The notes below the pieces were generated by a model. The model saw nothing but the letters and a program-made list of their open reading frames with translations, ran no database searches and had not been told where the DNA came from. The position numbers and the translations under genes are program-made. From Gammaproteobacteria bacterium UBA2955 (GTDB lineage Bacteria > Pseudomonadota > Gammaproteobacteria > Pseudomonadales > Azotimanducaceae), in assembly GCA_002348825.1 (NCBI GenBank), contig DEBN01000104.1, positions 1-11,971 of the forward strand: a stretch of DNA of 11,971 nucleotides, written 5' to 3'. Of the stretch, positions 8,313-11,971 are shown one piece after another; within the stretch, counting starts at the first letter, position 1; every line of letters starts with the position of its first letter.

Positions 8313-9458
8313 ATGCCCACACCGATATACCTAGATTACGCAGCCACAACGCCCGTGGACGCGCGTGTCATCGACCGCATGGTGGCGCATATGTCCATAG
8401 ACGGCGATTTTGGTAATCCCGCGTCTCGGTCGCACGCCTATGGCTGGCAGGCAGAGGAAGCCGTTGAGTCTGCGAGAGTACAAATTGCCGAAGCCATTAA
8501 TGCCGATCCGCGCGAAATCGTCTGGACTTCGGGGGCGACCGAGTCGGATAACCTAGCGATCAAGGGAGCGGCATTCGAAGCGTCGCGCCGGCACATAGTG
8601 ACGAGTTCGATAGAGCACAAAGCCGTTCTGGATTGTTGCGGGTTCCTGCAGCAGCAGGGCTTCGAGGTGACTTATTTAGCCCCGGATGCATGGGGTCGTA
8701 CCTCCGCAGAACAGGTGCGTGAGGCATTGCGCGAGGACACTCTGATGGTGTCGATCATGCAGGTGAACAACGAATTGGGAACCGCCAATGATTTGCGTCC
8801 GATCGGTGAAGTTTGTCGTGCCAACGGGGTGCTATTTCATACCGATGCAGCCCAGAGTTTTGGCAAAGTTCCGATCGATGTAGAGGCGATGCACATTGAT
8901 TTGTTGTCCCTGTCTGGGCACAAAATTTATGGACCCAAAGGCATCGGCGCGCTGTATGTGCGGCGTAGCCAAGGGTTGCGTTTGGCGCCGCAGATGCATG
9001 GCGGCGGTCATGAGATGGGTATGCGCTCTGGAACCCTACCGGCGCAGCAAATCGTTGGGCTGGGTGCGGCCGCGCAGCTCATGATAGAGCACATGGATAC
9101 CGAACGAGTTCATTTATCGGCGCTACGCGAGCGCTTTCTTAGCCATGTCAGACAGATGCCCGACACGTTCGTGCACACTCACCCCGAGGATCATGTTCCC
9201 GGCATCGTAAACGTCGGGTTCGCAGGCGTCGACGGTGAGACTCTGCTATTGGCGCTGCCAGGTTTGGCGGTGTCCAGTGGCTCCGCGTGTACCTCGGCCA
9301 GCGTCGAGCCATCCTTTGTATTACGTGGGTTAGGAATCGCCGATGAACTGGCCCACGCCTCGCTGCGATTTAGCTTTGGGCGTTTTACCGATGTTGCCGA
9401 TGTCGACGCCGCCGCCGCGCAATTGGCGACGACTGTTGGTCGATTGCGTGGCTCTTAA
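8313..9458 (+). CDS. iscS: IscS-type cysteine desulfurase lacking the C-terminal tail
   Basis: IscS is a PLP enzyme that takes sulfur from cysteine as an enzyme persulfide for Fe-S clusters, thiamin and thiolated tRNA bases. The protein tracks E. coli IscS closely: IYLDYAATTPVD (5-16), FGNPASRSHAYGWQAEEAV (33-51), TSGATESDNLAIKGAA (72-87), EHKAVLD (101-107, His102), FHTDAAQS (175-182, Asp178 and Gln181), SGHKIYGPKGIGALYVRR (201-218, PLP lysine Lys204) and the catalytic loop SSGSACTSAS (321-330, Cys326). It ends at GRLRGS, residue 381, whereas E. coli has 404. The missing 21 or so residues are the tail implicated in IscU binding, and no remnant follows the stop in the same frame. None of iscR, iscU, iscA, hscBA, fdx or iscX is beside it. 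A role mainly in tRNA thiolation is inferred, not shown. Confidence 0.93.
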   Translation: MPTPIYLDYAATTPVDARVIDRMVAHMSIDGDFGNPASRSHAYGWQAEEAVESARVQIAEAINADPREIVWTSGATESDNLAIKGAAFEASRRHIVTSSIEHKAVLDCCGFLQQQGFEVTYLAPDAWGRTSAEQVREALREDTLMVSIMQVNNELGTANDLRPIGEVCRANGVLFHTDAAQSFGKVPIDVEAMHIDLLSLSGHKIYGPKGIGALYVRRSQGLRLAPQMHGGGHEMGMRSGTLPAQQIVGLGAAAQLMIEHMDTERVHLSALRERFLSHVRQMPDTFVHTHPEDHVPGIVNVGFAGVDGETLLLALPGLAVSSGSACTSASVEPSFVLRGLGIADELAHASLRFSFGRFTDVADVDAAAAQLATTVGRLRGS

Positions 9459-9471
9459 GCATGCGTATAAT
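9444..9471 (+). promoter_or_regulatory. Putative sigma70 promoter of ndk
   Basis: A perfect TATAAT at 9466-9471 lies 16 bp after TTGCGT (9444-9449, three of six to consensus) and is followed by a GC-rich stretch. Part of it overlaps the end of the iscS-like gene. Predicted transcription start is near 9478, giving a leader of about 100 nt before ndk. Confidence 0.55.
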
Positions 9472-9527
9472 GTGCGCCCTCTATGACTGCCGTACCGTAA
9501 TAAGCTCGCAGTTTTGTCTTAAAAATT

Positions 9528-9560
9528 AGTCACATAGACCCTCCATTCGGTCATGTGATT
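9528..9560 (+). promoter_or_regulatory. Hairpin in the ndk leader
   Basis: AGTCACAT (9528-9535), a one-base bulge at 9536 and GACC (9537-9540) pair with GGTC (9549-9552) and ATGTGATT (9553-9560, one G-U pair), giving about 12 pairs. The loop is CTCCATTC. Its CTCCA (9541-9545) is complementary to TGGAG (9570-9574), which contains the ndk ribosome binding site GGAG six bases before ATG 9581. A weaker 5-bp stem (ACTGC 9486-9490 with GCAGT 9508-9512) precedes it. Loop-to-ribosome-site pairing would hinder translation; this is inferred from complementarity only. Confidence 0.45.
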
Positions 9561-9580
9561 GAGCCTCGTTGGAGATCTCT

Positions 9581-10012
9581 ATGGCTGTGGAACGTACCTT
9601 CTCAATCGTTAAACCAGACGCTGTTCGGCGAAACCTGATCGGTGAGATATATTCGCGCTTCGAAAAAGGCGGATTGCGCATCGTCGCTGCAAAGATGCTC
9701 CGACTGAGCGAGGAGCAGGCCGCGGGTTTTTATGCCGAACACGACGGGAAAGCGTTTTTTGCAGACCTGTGCAGCTATATGCGATCGGGCCCGGTTATGG
9801 TCCAGGTGCTGGAGGGGGAGGACGCGATAGCTACCAATCGCCGGTTGATGGGTGCCACAAACCCAAAAGAAGCTGCGCCAGGAACTATTCGCGCAGATTT
9901 TGCCGAGTCCATCGATGCTAATGCGGTTCATGGTTCCGACGCTCCGGAATCCGCGGCGCGGGAAATCGCATTTTTCTTCGGTGCTGACGAAATCCAAGAC
10001 CGCGACGGCTAA
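9581..10012 (+). CDS. ndk: Nucleoside diphosphate kinase
   Basis: Ndk moves the gamma phosphate of ATP to other (deoxy)nucleoside diphosphates through a phosphohistidine, balancing NTP pools. The 143-residue product equals the E. coli length. It has [20 protein letters not shown] at the N terminus, [11 protein letters not shown] (50-60), [11 protein letters not shown] (69-79), [18 protein letters not shown] (91-108) and the catalytic [20 protein letters not shown] (114-133) with His117. The start at ATG 9581 has GGAG six bases upstream; an in-frame TTG at 9569 is rejected. It follows the iscS-like gene after 122 bp with its own predicted promoter. rlmN starts five bases after its stop, so the two are probably co-transcribed, as in many gammaproteobacteria. 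Confidence 0.97.
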   Translation: MAVERTFSIVKPDAVRRNLIGEIYSRFEKGGLRIVAAKMLRLSEEQAAGFYAEHDGKAFFADLCSYMRSGPVMVQVLEGEDAIATNRRLMGATNPKEAAPGTIRADFAESIDANAVHGSDAPESAAREIAFFFGADEIQDRDG

Positions 10013-10017
10013 TAAAT

Positions 10018-11124
10018 ATGCCCGACCTGCAGAACCTTTACGGCTTTGACCGTGCTCAGCTGGAAAATCTGTTTGTTGAGCAGGGGCTGCAGGCGTTTCG
10101 TGGTCGCCAGCTCATGAAGTGGGTCTATCATCAAGGACAGACGGATTTTGCTGCTATGACCGACTTGCCGCTGCGCATGCGAGAATGGTTGGCGGCGCAT
10201 TGCCAGTTTGCGCTGCCGGCGGTAGAGCGACGACTGAATTCGCAAGACGGTACCGTGAAATGGTTGTTGCGTGTTGATAGTGGCGACCTTATCGAAACCG
10301 TGCTGATTCCTGAAAAAGGACGAAATACGCTCTGTGTATCGTCGCAGATCGGTTGCGTACTGGACTGCAGCTTTTGTTCCACCGGTAAGCAGGGATTCAA
10401 TGGTAATCTGGCGGCGGCAGATATCGTCGGGCAAATGATTTTGGCAAATCAAGCGCTGCAATCTCGCGGCGAGCGGGTTACTAATGTGGTTTTGATGGGG
10501 ATGGGCGAGCCGCTGTTGAATTTCGATGCCGTTGTCGCGGCGACAAACGTGATGAAAGACGATCATGCCTTCGGCTTGAGTAAGCGACGCGTCACGATTA
10601 GCACCTCCGGGGTAGTGCCCGGCATTGATAAATTGGGTGAAGTTTCAGATGTCGCGCTGGCGATCTCACTGCATGCGCCCAACGACGCGTTGCGCGATGA
10701 ACTGATGCCGATAAACCGTAAATATTCCATCGAGCAATTGCTACGCGCCTGCACGGATTACGTCGAAAAATTGGGACCGGCGCGCAAGCTGGTCATCGAA
10801 TACACTCTATTACGAGGGATAAACGATCAGCCTGAGCATGCCCGACAGTTAGCTGAATTGCTTCAATCGCTAAGATGCAAGATTAATCTGATTCCGTTTA
10901 ACCCGTTTCCGGGATCAGGTTATGAGCGGCCTCACGAGGCAGATATCGAGCAATTTCAAACCGTTTTGATGCAGCGCGGATACACGACTATGGTGAGAAC
11001 GACCCGAGGGGAGGACATCGACGCTGCATGCGGGCAGTTGGTAGGGCAGGTGCATGATCGAACTCGACGCCAGAGCCAGTATTTGGCGCGGCTTGCAACG
11101 GCGCAACCCGTGGTTGTTCGATAA
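10018..11124 (+). CDS. rlmN: Dual-specificity rRNA/tRNA adenine-C2 methyltransferase RlmN
   Basis: RlmN is a radical-SAM enzyme that methylates C2 of A2503 in 23S rRNA and of A37 in some tRNAs. The 368-residue product (E. coli 384) has an N-terminal RNA-binding part (FRGRQLMKWVYHQG, 27-40). The cluster motif is CVLDCSFC with Cys113, Cys117 and Cys120 binding the [4Fe-4S] cluster, within CVSSQIGC starting at Cys106. MGMGEPLLNFD (160-170), RRVTISTSGVVPGI (190-203), SLHAPND (217-223), INLIPFNPFPGS (289-300) and TRGEDIDAACGQL (329-341) with the methyl-carrying Cys338 follow. The start codon has no clear ribosome site and probably relies on coupling to ndk five bases upstream. Its cluster must be supplied although the neighbouring isc scaffold genes are absent. 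Confidence 0.97.
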   Translation: MPDLQNLYGFDRAQLENLFVEQGLQAFRGRQLMKWVYHQGQTDFAAMTDLPLRMREWLAAHCQFALPAVERRLNSQDGTVKWLLRVDSGDLIETVLIPEKGRNTLCVSSQIGCVLDCSFCSTGKQGFNGNLAAADIVGQMILANQALQSRGERVTNVVLMGMGEPLLNFDAVVAATNVMKDDHAFGLSKRRVTISTSGVVPGIDKLGEVSDVALAISLHAPNDALRDELMPINRKYSIEQLLRACTDYVEKLGPARKLVIEYTLLRGINDQPEHARQLAELLQSLRCKINLIPFNPFPGSGYERPHEADIEQFQTVLMQRGYTTMVRTTRGEDIDAACGQLVGQVHDRTRRQSQYLARLATAQPVVVR

Positions 11125-11157
11125 GGTCAATCGGGGTGATTGCCGGCCAAGACCTTA
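11122..11157 (+). repeat. Inverted repeat over the rlmN stop codon
   Basis: TAAGGTC (11122-11128, containing the rlmN stop TAA) and GACCTTA (11151-11157) form a perfect 7-bp stem. The 22-nt interval contains a nested AATC/GATT (11129-11132 with 11138-11141). No T-run follows, so a classical intrinsic terminator is unlikely. It may be an operator, a processing site or chance. Confidence 0.35.
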
Positions 11158-11188
11158 AATGCAACGGATGTTAAAGAGAGTCAGTTAA

Positions 11189-11971
11189 GTGCAATCAGAT
11201 AGCCCAAATCAGCCGACAGTTGGCGCGACCTTTAGCGAGGCACGACAAGCGTTAGGTATTTCGCCTATCGAGGCCGCCGATCTACTGAATTTGACACTGC
11301 GTACGATCGAGGCGCTTGAAGCCGACGATTACGAGAGTTTGCCCGGTCGCGTTTACGTCAATGGATATGTGCGCGCCTACGCCAAGATGCTGGGACTTGA
11401 TGCCGACGAATTGATACGCAGATACACCGCATCGCAGGAAGATTCCGATGAGCCGCCTCTCGGCGGCAATATCACCGAGCCAGAGCCTCGTCACTATGTA
11501 AATAAAATGCCGCTGAGCCTGACTTTAAAACAGTGGGGTTATGTTGCCGTTGGCTGTTTGGCATTGGTGCTGTTTTTAAGCTTTTTTGAAGATATTCCTC
11601 GACCGACATCTCAGCCGATCGAGAGTGTTCGCGCCTCCATAGAGGCTCAAAAAGTCGAGCCGGCACGCGAAACCCTATCTGCAGGTGGTGCTGACGAGCT
11701 TGGTGAGCCCGAAAGTTCATCATTAGTGGCAGCGGGCACCGAGGCGACCGTCGTTGCAGCGCCCGACGCAGTCCCGGCAACAACAATAGTTCCTGCACCA
11801 GTCGACGCGACTCCCGAGTCGCGAAGTGATGCCCCAGTTTTAGTGGACGATGAGTCAGTGAATCTGGCCTCGACGAATCAAGCGAACGGCGATGGGGCCG
11901 AGGTGCCGATGGAGAGGCCAAACGAATCGGCGTCGACCTCCGGCGAGGTTGCAGCGGCTGAATTTGCAGTG
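11189..11971 (+). CDS. rodZ: Cytoskeletal cell-shape protein RodZ, 5' part (runs off the window)
   Basis: RodZ links MreB filaments to the elongasome in the inner membrane and sustains rod shape. The first 261 residues are visible. The cytoplasmic helix-turn-helix domain has TFSEARQALGISPIEAADLL (14-33), TIEALEADDYESLPGRVYVNG (split across 39-59) and YVRAYAKMLGLDADEL (60-75). One membrane helix follows at about 115-133 after a positively charged segment. The rest is a low-complexity periplasmic linker rich in Ala, Pro, Glu, Ser and Thr. The C-terminal beta domain (DUF4115) would lie beyond the window. The start is GTG 11189, immediately after an in-frame stop, with GAGAG (11176-11180) eight bases upstream; no ATG lies in frame until well inside the domain. 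In Pseudomonas pilF lies between rlmN and rodZ; here the gap is 64 bp, as in E. coli. Confidence 0.92.
   Translation, partial: MQSDSPNQPTVGATFSEARQALGISPIEAADLLNLTLRTIEALEADDYESLPGRVYVNGYVRAYAKMLGLDADELIRRYTASQEDSDEPPLGGNITEPEPRHYVNKMPLSLTLKQWGYVAVGCLALVLFLSFFEDIPRPTSQPIESVRASIEAQKVEPARETLSAGGADELGEPESSSLVAAGTEATVVAAPDAVPATTIVPAPVDATPESRSDAPVLVDDESVNLASTNQANGDGAEVPMERPNESASTSGEVAAAEFAV

Noticed and set aside
9456..9560. A frameshifted remnant of the missing IscS tail after the stop.
   Set aside because: Reading on from 9456 gives no Trp/Tyr-containing tail like the E. coli SPLWEMYKQG region, and the bases there form a promoter and leader instead.
10009..10566. A long open frame of 185 codons on the minus strand opposite rlmN.
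   Set aside because: It is antisense to clearly conserved radical-SAM motifs, has no recognisable domain, and is most simply explained by codon bias of rlmN.
11472..11921. A 149-codon minus-strand open frame opposite the rodZ linker.
   Set aside because: It has low-complexity Arg/Pro/His-rich content mirroring the Ala/Pro/Glu linker of RodZ. No domain or ribosome site supports it.

Overview
The window is chromosomal DNA of a gammaproteobacterium with balanced to slightly GC-rich composition. The gene order matches, from general knowledge, the Pseudomonas aeruginosa stretch tRNA-Leu / queA-tgt-yajC-secD-secF / suhB / trmJ / cysE / isc operon / ndk-rlmN-pilF-rodZ. Protein sequences resemble gammaproteobacterial homologues throughout. 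The genus cannot be named from sequence alone. No insertion sequence, integrase, CRISPR array or prophage gene is visible.

Layout. A tRNA-Leu(CAA) gene (minus strand, 21-107) is divergent from a tightly packed plus-strand run, queA-tgt-yajC-secD-secF (195-5661): two queuosine-tRNA enzymes followed by the SecDF-YajC membrane complex that helps the Sec translocon. Convergent to it is suhB (minus, 5680-6459). A 203-bp divergent region then leads to trmJ (6663-7442). This region carries a degenerate in-frame copy of the trmJ 5' end, 119 bp upstream of the real one. Next come an orphan ParA/MinD-type ATPase (7525-8220), an IscS-type cysteine desulfurase (8313-9458), ndk (9581-10012), rlmN (10018-11124) and the 5' part of rodZ (from 11189, cut by the window end).

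Main interest. (1) The isc iron-sulfur locus is reduced to one gene. Between trmJ and ndk, relatives have cysE, iscR, iscS, iscU, iscA, hscB, hscA, fdx and iscX. Here only iscS remains, beside a ParA-like gene. The IscS keeps its catalytic residues but stops about 21 residues early, lacking the C-terminal tail implicated in IscU binding. This suggests a switch to sulfur transfer only (tRNA thiolation), with Fe-S assembly done by another system such as SUF. (2) tgt contains a perfect 30-nt DNA palindrome (1340-1369). Its second arm carries residues (Gln-Pro-Cys) that replace the usual Met-Pro-Val, which looks like a template-switch 'correction' of an imperfect palindrome. (3) The partial trmJ-like fragment upstream of trmJ. 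(4) A structured leader in front of ndk whose hairpin loop can pair with the ndk ribosome binding site.

The genes are mostly housekeeping: tRNA and rRNA modification (QueA, Tgt, TrmJ, RlmN), protein export (SecDF-YajC), ribosome biogenesis (SuhB), nucleotide balance (Ndk) and cell shape (RodZ). IscS plausibly supplies sulfur for tRNA modification, and RlmN itself needs a [4Fe-4S] cluster.
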